From the NCBI RefSeq assembly GCF_009389715.1, contig NC_052401.1:3011530-3075529 (forward strand): a DNA stretch of 64,000 nucleotides, in the 5' to 3' direction. Positions 45,693 to 57,700 of the stretch are shown here, one piece after another. The position numbers and the translations under genes are program-made. Origin of the DNA: Phoenix dactylifera. Lineage: Eukaryota > Streptophyta > Magnoliopsida > Arecales > Arecaceae. The notes beneath the pieces are model-generated. The model saw only the letters and a list, made by a program, of their open reading frames with translations, did no database searches and was not told where the DNA came from. Every line of letters begins with the position of its first letter. The first letter of the stretch is position 1.

Positions 45693-46011
45693 TTACTTAC
45701 ATCTCAAAGTAATCATGTACATAGCATTGATTAAAAATTTCCAGAAGGCAACCTGTGGTGTTGGTTGATCTTTGAAATGTGACAAAACCAATTCAGGGTA
45801 TGGAAGATACAAAGATGGGCACGCTAGAAAAGCTAAAAGTTTCCACAGGACATTGTGGCTGCCCCAAAGGATGTGGAAATAAATGTCGTGCCATGTAGGA
45901 TTTTGTGCACTGCACTTGACATAGTATTTTAGCTCATCAATTTCAAATGGCCAAGAAGTCATGGAACGCTGCCATTCACCACTTCCACATTTTACATCCT
46001 CAATATAATCC
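45693..46011 (-). CDS. unrecognised exon-like frame behind a splice acceptor
   Basis: On the minus strand, TTTCTGCAG is followed by an open frame of about 105 codons (DYIEDVKCGSGEWQRSMTSW..., ending MITLRCK). Composition is protein-like: Trp/Tyr/Cys-rich, with a hydrophobic stretch LLAFLACPSLYLPYP. I do not recognise the family and cannot place the other exons. It could be a terminal exon of an unlisted gene or transposon debris. Confidence 0.35.
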
Positions 46012-46845
46012 CTGCAGAAAGAAGGGTAATGTTATAATTTAGTTGTTTAAGAGACCGACCATAAGGTTCAGTATTGTATGAACAAAATCAGCAGCCAACT
46101 TGTCACATTTAAGTGTACCAAAGAAAGACACTGTATTAAAGAACAAAAAAATGGTTGGATAATTTAACAACTTCATCAGATATAATACTCAGTTGCAAAT
46201 TAAGGTCTCCAGTTGGAAAAGAAGGAAAAGGTTTTCAAACTTCAAAATTGCAGAACAAATGTGATTGTAATAGATTCATATGATGTGGTTTGGTAAAATT
46301 ACATAACATCAACAAACTTGCGCGTCAATATGAATTTACAAAGGCAAAACAAAAATTAGTTTTCACCATACTGAACAAGAATTGCAACAATGATAAGATG
46401 AACCACAGTACCTAGGCAAATTTACCATACAGCACTTTACTGAAGAAGATCACTTAAAGTCCAAAAGCCAGGTTGCTCTTTGAGATAAGAGCCTGGCAAG
46501 AGTTACTCTTATCATGATCCAATTAATACATATCTTAAAAACACATGCCCAGGCAGCACAGCAGGGCTACAGAGAATCCCTGTTAAGGTTTTTCCACTCC
46601 CAAGGGAGATTTAGATATTAATCCAGAAACAATCAGGAAGAACAAATTTTCTGCTGAGCTTATTTACCACCTCTTTGAAATGACCCAAATATTTACCACA
46701 TTGACCATATGGACATCATGACACCTTTTAACCAAATTACATAGTAATTTCAAGGTATTGCCAATGCTAATTTCTTCTTCATCTATGATGGAATGATATT
46801 GTTGCTTGTCAGTTAATCATATCTGAACTACAATATGAAGCTCCA
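46012..46845. other. AT-rich spacer
   Basis: No frame or repeat recognised. Confidence 0.3.
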
Positions 46846-47010
46846 TACAACTAGGATATTGAACAGAATAGTATTCAGACGGCCAAATCATCCAATCTTC
46901 TTAAACCCTTCCGAAACAAGATGAACTACCATACACTAGGATATTGAACAGAATAGTATTCAGACAGCCAACTCGTCCAATCTTCTTAAACCCTTCCAAA
47001 ACATGAGCAC
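46846..47010. repeat. 85-bp tandem duplication
   Basis: CTAGGATATTGAACAGAATA occurs at 46851 and again at 46936. Similarity continues through CCAATCTTCTTAAACCCTTC with a few differences. Confidence 0.85.
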
Positions 47011-47883
47011 TCATAGGTACTCTATATCCTGATTGCTTATAATTTGCAGTTAATATATCTACTAGTTTGATGTCAGAAGACAGTGGCTATACATATAACA
47101 ATAGGAGAAAAAACATTCTGCATTGCCCGGTCAAGAATCAATCCACAACTGGGGTCAAAAAAAAAGGAAATTAATGAGAAGATCTAGAAAGATCCTACAG
47201 ATTTAGGATATTTCTAGGGAAATATGTTGACCCAGGTCGGTGTCATTAGAAAACAAAATCCATGTTGTATCTACAAATGCATTCGCATGCAATGCTTGTT
47301 GTGCCTTACTATACCTGGAGAAAGAAATCTGATCCTCCCCACTTCCCACCCTCCTACACAAGCACTGACATATTAGTGGTGCTAAGGATCTCTCTCATGC
47401 TGACTAAACATGGATTTGTAAATATGGCCCTTTATACAAACATTGGGTGGTCATTTACTCCCTTAGAATACCCACAACTGCCAATTCCATGATCACTAGC
47501 ATTCTAAATACATGCTTTTTAAAAAAATCTAAGACCAAACCAGATCAGTGTCCCAAACTACATTTCTCTGTGTCCTAGAGAGATGTGAACATGTCTGCAC
47601 AGTTCCTCAAAAAAAGAAAAGAAAAATTCAGTCTCTCTTCCAGTGAATATATGGCAAATAAATGCCCAAACTAACATGCTTTTTAACTTATTTGACTCTG
47701 CAAAACTGCAAATCATGACATAAGCTTTATTAATATAATATTTCATCATGGCTTAAACTTTACTAATATAAGATTTATTTTACTTGCATGGAAAGTTGTT
47801 GCCAAGAGATGATCAACTTCTACAAGCATATACTTCCATGCTGTCACTTTGAATTTGTTTTCAGAAGTTATAGTTGCATTTCT

Positions 47884-49474
47884 CTCAGCATGCTTGCAAC
47901 AATTCAATGACTTTGAGACATCTGAAACAGGAATGAAACATGTCAAACTCTAGTAATTTTAGAATAAATAATATTCTAATTTAAAGTTATATGATATGAA
48001 AGCCCATAAATTCACTGAGAGAATAAATAAGCGTACATTACAATCGTATTTAGTCAAAGGAGAAACTTATGTAGATGCCATTGTTCAGAATCTCATCATT
48101 AGCAAAATGAGCTTTTACATCATTAGTGCAGTGCAGTTCTCAATTTCTCCCTAGAGAAGATGATCTAAGCCCTGAATGTAGCAAAGACATAGTCTGAGGT
48201 TTCCTGCCTTAAGAAAATCCTATCCAACAATCATGGAGCAACCACTAAAACCAGATATGTCACTTTTGACAAACTTGTATTTGACTCTTGCTATATTCCC
48301 ATTCCTATCTTGTCCGTCCAAGTCTCTGCTTAAAATTTCTTGACGAAATAAACTGTCTAGGGATTTGACCATTTGCAAGTTTCAGTCCATTTTGACCATA
48401 AAGTTTGAACAGATGAGTCAGGTGAGATGATATTTACAATAGCCACATCATTTTATGTAAACTCTTGGCAATTTTAGATAAAGTTGTCTACTGTACCAGT
48501 TCATCTAAGAAGCATCAATTGTGAGCCGCAGAACAAGTGATTCACCATGCCCCTATGATTACTTACAACTCACATGTAAAACCCATTTAAAGTGCTACAA
48601 ACTCAGATTTTTTGAGTGTCAGAATATCTGACTCTTTTAACCACCTTGAAACTTAACCCATGTCATAAGGTAATTGATCTCATAAGGTACACACCCAAGA
48701 CCCAAGAATAATCTTGCAATCCTTGTTTAAAATCATAACCATCAAGCTTTGTCCCAACTACTTTGTGCCAGCCTTTAAGAATCCTGCCCTAGCATTCATA
48801 ATATCAAGTAGGGATACAACTTAAAATCGCTTTTTATGACTGGCTACCAACCTAACATCAGACTGGCATTGATGGGCTTCTTTTATTCACTGTTTAGTTG
48901 GAAAAACAAAAAAGAAACCCATAGGATGTGGTTTATACTTTACATTCTTCAACTCATCATTGAGAATAACAGTATAGCACCAGGGATATCTCAAAAAGGG
49001 CAATGTTGCTACTTTATGTTTTTTGTGAACATGCATGATGAAACCCTTTAGTCTTTTGTTTTTTGTTTTTGTTTTTTTGAATTTGTGTAAAATCTTTAGA
49101 GATTTTAGTAGCAAAGATCTATTGCTTCCAACAAAGAGTGAAACTAAAAGCAAGGAATACCAGATGTCTTCAACATCAATCTCCATTTGGCATTTGACTG
49201 ATTTATAGGGCAACAAAAACACATGAACAACAACAATGCCAAACAGGCCCCAAGGTATCTCCAAATCATTCTCCTACACCAACCCAAAGGCCATTCCCAA
49301 TGTCTACAGCTTCGTCTCCGCTAATCTCTACCGCAATGGCTGCATCGAGTGCAGATGAGAACGGGGACGGAGGGCACAGAATCCATACCACTGGGGGATG
49401 AAGTTGTTCTTGGTAAGGCAGGATTGGATGTCGCAGGCCTCTTTCTTGCACGGTTCTTTGCTCGACTGCAGCAT
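47884..49474 (-). pseudogene. twin-Cx9C protein (CMC4-like), broken two-exon remnant
   Basis: Exon 1 (49474-49389) reads MLQSSKEPCKKEACDIQSCL and then TKNNFIPQ, closely matching plant homologues of CMC4, a small intermembrane-space protein with Cx9C pairs. A donor GTATGG follows. About 1.47 kb downstream, after a TTTCAG acceptor, comes a segment from 47921 whose frame reads CLKVIELLQAC, then a stop, then EKCNYN. The second stop replaces the Cys of the usual CCEKC. Joining the exons also makes TGA at the junction (TG+A). The third exon is missing. Preserved intron position indicates a duplicated gene copy, not a processed one. Confidence 0.55.
48000..49380. other. intron of the CMC4-like remnant; AT-rich
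   Basis: No additional exon or repeat recognised between the two remnant exons. Confidence 0.3.
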
Positions 49475-49479
49475 ATTTA

Positions 49480-50130
49480 GTTCTATATTGATTATTCGCT
49501 GAGTAGATCTTAGGTACTTATACAGATCAAGAAATCCAAATCATATCTTCTGGTTAGCCATTTTGGGTAAAATCTTAAATTGTTACAAATGTTATTAGAG
49601 CGGATCGGGTCCATAATCCATGTGAACTAGGGGACACTGTATGACGAGGACGTGTGTAATCAAACAAGCGAACAAAGTAGATTTAAAGCGAGTTTGACTT
49701 ATGTTTAAGCTAGGACTAGACTAGACCCAGCTAACTTGCACCCATAGGTTTAGATGTGCTGTTCTGTTTCCTAATGGTACCATGCAAAAAGCTGTAGCTG
49801 AAATAGTAGTTAGGGCAGTTGGATGACTAAGCTGCATTATGGTGATCACTTTGTTCGGCAACCATTGAACATTTGAACATGACATTGTGGAGATTAGGTG
49901 AATTACCAACCAATAAAACAAATTGGCAATACTGGCTGATATTGGAGAAGAGACAATTACTGAAAGACCTGCCATTGGCCATCCACCACAGCATTGGCCG
50001 CAGAATAACACTTGAAATGAACAAAATTAGCAACATCAAGCAAACATTAACCCTGCATTATGGTTTGTTAACTAAAGCTCGATCAACTTGTATAAAAATT
50101 GTATACAAGTTTCGTATAGTCGAGTAATAA
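49480..50130. other. intergenic with possible retrotransposon debris
   Basis: At about 49589 the text GTTATTAGAGCGGAT resembles a degraded initiator-Met primer-binding site (TGGTATCAGAGC), but no LTR ends are visible. Otherwise nothing. Confidence 0.25.
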
Positions 50131-50518
50131 AATTGTAGGATATCATTTAATGAAAAATATAATTTTTGAATATTAGCCTCTGAGAGTGACTTTCCAAATT
50201 AATTGGACCTAAAATTGGATTACGCTTGCAAGGTAAGTAATATTTTTTTTTCTAGATTTATCGGCAAATTTATAAATATTTTCTGAATCGAATTATTCTT
50301 GATTTATGAACTTGATGCATAGTATTTTATTAATATATACGCCTCTTTCTAAAATATTATATGATTCTTGATTGAACATATTGATTTTGATATAAATTTT
50401 GTTCGATTGATTTCGATGTCGTATGAATTTATACATGTTACGATTTGGAACACTGAATATGCTTGAAAAAATAAATTTTGCTTCGAAATAGATTTGGACT
50501 TGTAGTCAGACTATGTGT

Positions 50519-50698
50519 CAACACTCTGCTAGTAGAATTTATACGTTGGCATATTGATACCTTGCTAGTGGAGGTTATACGCTGGTATATTGACACTTTG
50601 CTAGTAGAAGTTATACGTTGGCATATCGATACCTTGCTAGTGGAGGTTATACGCCAGCATATTGACATCCTACTAGTGGGGGTTATACGCCGATACTT
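50519..50698 (+). repeat. 36-bp tandem repeats, 5 copies
   Basis: The units run TTGATACCTTGCTAGTGGAG plus GTTATACGCTGGTATA and variants. They begin near 50519 and end before CCGATACTTTGATG. They lie 33 bp upstream of a TATA box in the probable solo LTR. The period is a multiple of three, so a 12-residue repeat appears in translation by chance. Confidence 0.9.
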
Positions 50699-50730
50699 TG
50701 ATGAAAACATATTCTGGCCCAGCCACAGAG

Positions 50731-50738
50731 TATAAATA
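50731..50738 (+). promoter_or_regulatory. TATA box in the probable solo LTR
   Basis: TATAAATA shortly after the 36-bp repeats, the same repeat-then-TATA order as in the Tat LTR. Confidence 0.5.
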
Positions 50739-51650
50739 TGGTCATAGTTTATGGCTGCGAGATGAACTTGATAATTTGAAAGAATTTGATTTATAATAAA
50801 ATTTAAAATTTAAAATGATTGTATTATTATTTTATTACTTGATTTATGTAGCTAAAGTGTTCATTACTTATTGGATTGTCTAGCTTATTATACGATTTCT
50901 TATTGTTTTTACAGATATGAAGAATTAGCTTAACTCGGAGATTTATCATGAGAGAGTGATTAAAAATAAGATTTTGACTTTTTTTATTTAGATTAGATTT
51001 TATTTTAGAGTTGATGCAAGATTTTAAAATATTATTAGTTTTGTAAGACTTTTACTTTTATTATATAATTAGAAATTAAATGTTATTATTTAAATTATCT
51101 ATGCCGTCTGATTATGATATCATGATAAAATGCCTTGCATGCTCATGGGGAGAGTTTCTTATGAGTGTGCGGCGGTTGCCATAACCCTCGGCTCGCAATC
51201 TCGGGTCGGGTGCTGACAGATATATATTAATGCCAATATTTCTAATAAATAGAAGAACAAACTATTGACAGAAAATATAACAATAGGATTGCCTGATCCA
51301 ACTAACTGGCCATGACAATTTCTTCTAAACTCTTTAACAGAATAGCATGTCCACATACCTGCATCGTAGTTTACTCCTGACAATATGATTAGTTCTATAA
51401 TACTGATACTTTAGTTCCGAAAAAACAAGCATATTTGGATAACAAAAAGTTTATAGCTTCAAGCACTAATGTTGAAGAAACAGTTCAAGCTTTCGGCAGA
51501 TGAGGTAAGGCTCCTGGATTCAATCCAAGCAATTAGCAACATATATGGGTTATACAGCAACTTTAAAATTTACAGAAAATGCCTTCAAGTTTCAAGACCT
51601 TGAAGAATGCATTTGCGATCGATCCATGGACAAACTGCAAGAAAAGGTTC

Positions 51651-54385
51651 TCACAATTTGCTAGATACAGCAAGATACTTTGTATGACGTGCCTGAGCTA
51701 TTATCTTTCCGGTCCCCTTTTTCCTGAACTCTACAGAGGAGACCCCAACTGCCTTTCCTGCATGCAAGAGCTTGGCCTCGATCTCAATTTCTTCCTAAAT
51801 CATCAAGCAATAATAGATCGAATTAAACTTGCTCAAAGATACAGAGTGCAGAGTATCACAGCAAGAGATAAGATATCTCGGATAGTTATTTACTATGCAA
51901 TTACTAAACAAAAGAAACAGGAAAGAGCTCCACACGTAGCTTTTACTGACTGAAACCATAAGTCACCCATGTCTACAAAAAGAATCAGTGAGTGAAGACT
52001 TATCTTTTAAGACAAATAAGAATTATATAGTTAAAACAAATGATAAGGCATTTATTTCTATTATTCAGCACACCAGACGGGAAGCCTAAAGATCACACAA
52101 GCTTAATCATAAATCACGTCTTTTAGTTTTATATTGATGAATAAGAAATTTAAGTAATTATTATTAATCTTATGGATGATAGTCTATAGAGTTGCATGGG
52201 GTACAATGCTAGAACTAATTTTTGTCACATTGGATCCTTTCACACACACAAAAAAAAAACATTAAGGAAGCCCTAAATACTGCTGGTAAAACTGAAACTC
52301 TGAAGTCACTAAACTCCTGCACAAATCAAATTATACACCATAACACTAAAAGTTTTAAATATATAGTACACTTCTGTCAACTTGTATCACAATTATGAGT
52401 TAGCCGATGATTTGAGACCTAAAAAGGTGCTAGGAGAAATCAGCTCCCTCATGGATAAGGTTGGCAGACCTAAAAAGGCCTCCAGCACATTTAGCTTAGT
52501 GTATGACATTGCTCATATCCACTAACTCATAGGTGGTAAAATTTCCTGGAAATTTTCTTTCTTTTCTTTGTAGGTCTTTCTAGCAACTTGCAAGGCAAAA
52601 GTAAGTGGGTTGAATTAATGATTTGTCTACCCAACAAGAATCACAAGCAAATAACAACTTACTACCTTATACTTTCAAATAACCTCCCAAGCCAAAGATC
52701 CATGTTTGCACTGAATCTAAAATAAAGTTCATCATAAATTTACCTATAAGGAGGAGGGACCAAAACAAGACTTGCTCATTCATTTTCGGATTGAGGTCTC
52801 AACGTAAGGCTGCAGAACCTTCTTTGCAAACTTGGATACCTTGCACAAGTCTGACCCTAAACAAATTCTGGTATTTTGCATTCTCAAGTTCAATATAAGT
52901 CGATAATTATATTATACAGATTTAGGTTGTTCAAAAACATGGGGTAACAATTGGTTACTGATTCCTATCTTCCTTAAAAACCCACCCCTCTCAATGCAAC
53001 CGAAACTCGATAGTAAGAAGTATCCTTCTCTCCTCCTCCAACTTCTTATTTTTATTCTCTCTTCTTTGCAGATTGACATCATATCGACTAATGGCCTTTT
53101 ACCTTACACTCCTCTTTTACCATACCTTCTGCATTGGCATACTGTCAACCCATATCTCTCAACCACTTCTCGAACAAAATAGTGCTAGGCAAATATCATC
53201 ATCGTTCTTCTGTCCCTTTATTTTTTTGTCAATTTCAAGGTTCAAAAAGATTTGGAAATTTTGTCCCCATACCTTCCTTAGCAGTTTGATAAAGTTAGTT
53301 TGTCTTGTAAAAAAACTGGGCCAGATACATGACTTAAGTCATATCATTGTGATGGCAACATTATTGAATAAACGAAAGTCAGCTCCTACTACATGGGGCA
53401 CTTCAGAAAGTCTTTGAATTGTCCTTTTGAAGTCAGAGAATCCCTTCCACATAGTATGATAATATTAAACTAGAGAATTCCGAAAAAAAAGGGATCTATG
53501 ATGCATATAAATTTTGTGGTTTCAATTCCAGTCATAGCTTTCAAACAAGTAAATCATAGAATGCCTATAGAACATAGCTTTTTCATAGAAGCATGATTTT
53601 TATCTCTCTTACTACAAACAAAGTTTGGTTTTTCATGTTCATATACTTCAGTTTAGTTATTCATCAAGCACTTTAAGCTTCTAAACTTGATAACCACATA
53701 TGACTCGCATGTCCTAAATATTTAATTTCAAACACATCAAAATAGCTTCTAAGTTGCAAATATTTTAATAATCAAATGAAAAACATCGCGCAAGAAAAGA
53801 TGTAGTATCCCAAACTAGAAATCATGACCTTCACATTAGCATAGAAATCATGACCTTCGCACCAGCGTAATTATGATCCAGATTTCATCTTTCTCTCTTG
53901 AACTAAACGGTGGAAAATTTAACTTTCATATACATCAAATTAGTTAAACGGCGAGCAATCTAAGCTTCTAAACTTAACAACCACAAATGACCCACAAGCC
54001 TTATACAGTCAATTGGAGAACGCATCGAAGTAGCTCCAAAGTTTGTATTCTCAAAATAGCTTCAAAGTTGCATTCCTTTTGCCAATAATCAAATGAAAAC
54101 GTAGCATTAAGAACCAAACTAGCACCCCAAATTAGAAATCATGATCTTCGCAGTAGCATAATTCGAACCAAGCAAGCAAAACAATTGTAATTCTGAAGAG
54201 GGTTACCCACTTTAATAAAAGCGGCATCCATGTAGGAGACAGTAATCTCAAGAGAGACGCCACAAGTCGGGAGTCCGATGCTATAAAACACCGCGGATCC
54301 GATCAAATCCACCAGCGTCGCCGTCACGCCGCCGTGTAGGAAGCTTCCGCCGCTCTATGAATAGAAAGGGAATGAGATCGATCAA

Positions 54386-54429
<44 letters not shown>

Positions 54430-54597
54430 AGTTACGGTGAGGCGGGGAGGGACGGGCATGGAGCACAGGACGCGGCCGGGCTCGACGAGGTCGATGCGGA
54501 GGCCATGGAGGACGAATTCATCGAAGAATCTCGGCGGGAGGGCGTCGGTGTCGCCGCCGGACGCCTCCAAAGAACTCCGCACTGCCTCCAAATCCAT
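51651..54597 (-). CDS. hotdog-fold acyl-CoA thioesterase, ACOT13/THEM2 type, 149 aa, three exons
   Basis: Hydrolyses acyl-CoA to free acid and CoA (family function). Exons on the minus strand: 54597-54436 (54 codons), 54354-54211 (48) and 51794-51651 (47 plus TGA). Junctions are GTAACT..CATAG and GTGGGT..TTTAG, both phase 0. The start MDLEAVRSSL is chosen over an in-frame ATG 12 bp upstream because family members start there. The N-terminal PPRFFDEFVLHGLRIDLVEP and PGRVLCSMPVPPRL are typical. Exon 2 has the hotdog HGG at 61-63, Asp70 in TLVDLIG and Ser88 in GVSLEI, which align with human THEM2 residues His56-Gly58, Asp65 and Ser83. The position of THEM2 Asn50 is Ser55 here. Exon 3 ends with GKIIAQARHTKYLAVSSKL. 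No organelle signal is evident; intron 1 is just 81 bp and largely (CT)n. Confidence 0.93.
53672..54165. repeat. diverged tandem duplication in the thioesterase intron
   Basis: CTAAACTTGATAACCACATA (about 53684) and CTAAACTTAACAACCACAAA (about 53967) start two similar blocks. Both continue with AATAGCTTC.AAGTTGCA, AATAATCAAATGAAAA and AAATCATGA.CTTC. Spacing is about 285 bp. The second block ends about 45 bp before the exon 2 donor. Confidence 0.75.
54389..54426. repeat. (GA)19 microsatellite inside an 81-bp intron
   Basis: On the sense (minus) strand of the thioesterase it is a (TC)n tract, occupying about half of intron 1, starting 9 bp after the 5' splice site. Confidence 0.95.
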
Positions 54598-54759
54598 GCG
54601 ATCTCGCAACCACCCACTTGAAGCCGGCGACCGCGAGGGTGAACAAGAGAACCCCGCAGGATAAAAGAATCCATATTCCGGATGTGCGCATAGAAATTTT
54701 CATGCGGGAACTTTTTTTTTTAATCTGGAAAAAAGGAACGTCGTGGATTCTTTTCATTC

Positions 54760-57700
54760 CACTGCAGCCGTCGGAGCTTTTTTTTAATTTAAGAATAATA
54801 TCTTTTAAGAAAAAAAATTATTAGCCAAATAATCCTACTCCAGAATTAATTAGAGCAGTAATTTTCTCTTACAAAAATAAAAATTTGAGATAATTCCGAT
54901 CCTCTCCATCGCCACAACGGGTTGGTAGATGGACTTGGGTTTCCCTTTTTTTTTTGCTAGAAGTCCTCAGGCTGATTTGGTTCCTCTTCTTTTCAACAAA
55001 TAGAAGCCAAAGAAATTGGACAGGAGAGACCATGAAGACATTTCCCAATTAACATGCTTCCCATCCACTTATTATATATGATCATATAAAAGAAAAATAG
55101 ATAACATAAAAATATAAAACTACGCTGCTCCGAAAAGGTTGACTTTCAACTAATACGTCACAGACTTTTGGTAATCAAGGACAATAGAATCCCGACAGCA
55201 AAACAAACTTTAAAGGCCAAAAAATAAAAATACATATACGAAAATATGAATTTATAAAAATTAGTTTAACTTAATAAAAAATCTTAGTGTTTTCCTGTTT
55301 TCAGAAAAAAATTGTACCTCCATTTGAGTGGAAATTTTGAATTTATGTGAAAGAACATCTTAACTACTAATAGAAGATGCATGTGCATCGAATATGTCAA
55401 GCTAGATCTAATACACTGAAATGAAAATGATTGAAAGTTTAGAATGAATTGAGGAACCTTTTAATGAAAGGCATGATTTTTTTTTTTCTGAAGAAATCTG
55501 TAATTTTTATTCTCTACCATCCTTCATCATTTTTTTTGCTGTTTTTATGTTCTCATAAGCAACACCTGTGCATCTCCTTAAAATTTGTCATCACCCTTAG
55601 CATCGTGGGACATTGCATTAGTTGATTATGCAAGCAAGCATAATCTTAAGATGTTCTAATCATGGTATGCTGTAGTATACCAAACTAGATAGTACATAGC
55701 GTATTGTATCATATTGGTTCGATACTAGTATACAGCACGAGAGATGTACCGACAACTCGGGATGCCTTTCATTTCAGAAGTATCTTTAACATAGACTCGA
55801 GCTGACGAGAGGAAACGAAGAATGGTAGGAGCTTGTTGGACAAATGTGTCCCCAAGAAACCCAATAGTGAGACTGACAGAAATTTAGGATTCCTGCAGAA
55901 TTTGATAGTTGTGCTGATGAGTCTTTGACATAGTTTAATTTCAATTTATTTCACTGGAAAAATCTGCAACTACATCTTACCTGCCTATATCGGTTATTGG
56001 TGTTTTAGGGTTTGGTAAAACCCATTACCTTTCCATAAAAAAAAAAGGGTAGTGATAGTCACTTGCCAATGGTAAGAGAACTAATTTAAGACTTGCTGCC
56101 GACTATGAGCCATGACATGAGCGTTTGGCACCCCATGAAATATAACATGCTGATATAACCCAAATGTGCTCATAGTAGAAATCAAGGCAATTATCCAGAA
56201 AAATAAGTCCAATTTGATATGAGAATAAATTCTGACCAGCTTGAAGGTTATTTTGTGATGCAAATCCAGCATATGAATTTTTTCCAATGACTTTAATTTG
56301 TAGATACAACTCCTATTTGGTGCAAACAGGTTGGAAAAAATTAAAAGACCAAATTTGTTGTTCCTTTAACGCGTAAGGATTGAAGCAATCTAAGATAAGT
56401 CTTTAAACAAGCTCTATATTTTACCTTGTTTCTTGATGCATGATATATCTTCTAGAAATACATGAGGGAAAAATTGTAATGCATCTTACAAAACCCAACT
56501 TTGCTTCAAAAAGCCTTAGATAAAAGTCCTTATCTTATGTTGTTTAGATGCGCTTTCATTTTTTATCCATATCAGAGTGTTCCTTCAGGCCATGCTTTGA
56601 TTATAAGTAACCTCATTTTCCGAGGGTAGTCCAACCTTTGAGAATCTCTGATATGAATTTGAGATTTTTCCAATGACAAATTTTTCTTGTCCTTGGAAAA
56701 GCAATTAGCTTTTTCTGTAACATCTGCTTCTCATTTCTTTCCCTTCTCTTTTTTTTTTTGGAAAGAAAAAGGTGAAAATTATGCTTTCTTGTCCTTCACC
56801 TACTGGTAGTAAAGAAACAAGATATGGACACCTCATCCATTCCTTAATCCACAATTTTTAGTTCAGTTTGTATTAAAGACCCACTTGCAGCCTTAAATTT
56901 CAAAAATCATAAAGCTACAAATTGAACAACATAAGATTTAGCACAATTTGACAAGTTCAATTTGTGCCCTAAGAAACGTCGACATTCAACTGACATTTCA
57001 CATCCCAAACTTTGAGAAAAACCACAACAAATTAAAAGAATAAGACCACCTCCTCCATTAATGAAATCAAGCAGGTCTCACAACCCAGATTCAACCCAAC
57101 TAAAAAATGCTGCTTTGAGGATGAAAAGGGCCTCAATTGCTTTACTTTTGCCATGGTTTACTTCTTGTTTCTTTTTGGCTCAGGCTTCTCAGTGGCCTTC
57201 TAATTGCACCAAGACTAGTACCAAAAACAAATTGCAATTTGCACACAAAATCAATATAAAATTCAACTACATATTTCATTACGTACACATTTTATGCAAA
57301 CTATGAATTCTCTATTGCAGAAAGTTGAACGCCTTCTAATTACACTGCCCAGTTTTTAATACCTAAGATCTAGAAATTTGGTTTCCTTATCTATGTTTGA
57401 TCGCTAAATTACTATTGAACTCAATCTAAAATTTATGTGACATTAACCAACTGAACTGCGGCCAGAACGTTTTTGTGTAATTATGTGATACATTAAGTAC
57501 ATAGAGGATGTCAATTACATATCACAGAGGAAATTAGTTGATGATGTAGCCTCTAGGGCTTGCACAGACACAACATAATGGTAGGAAAGTCATTGCTAAG
57601 ATGTCGAATGGAAGTATAGTGATGATTTTCTTGTGATTACCAAAACAGACAGGATCATGTACTTGACTGGTTCAGATAAGTTTTGGGTGGATGGCAGCAG

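Larger units (their letters stand above)
50134..51219 (+). mobile_element. probable solo LTR of a gypsy element
   Basis: The right end (GCGGCGGTTGCCATAACCCT, CGGCTCGCAATCTCGGGTCG, ending GTGCTGACA at 51219) is the style of LTR 3' ends in plant Tekay/Del-type gypsy elements. A TATA box lies at 50731-50738. The left end is uncertain; TGTAGGATATC at 50134 is a candidate. No internal coding sequence adjoins, and no matching target duplication was found. Confidence 0.5.

Noticed and set aside
49585..49605. Degraded Met-tRNA primer-binding-site-like text
   Set aside because: Only an approximate match and no LTR ends around it.
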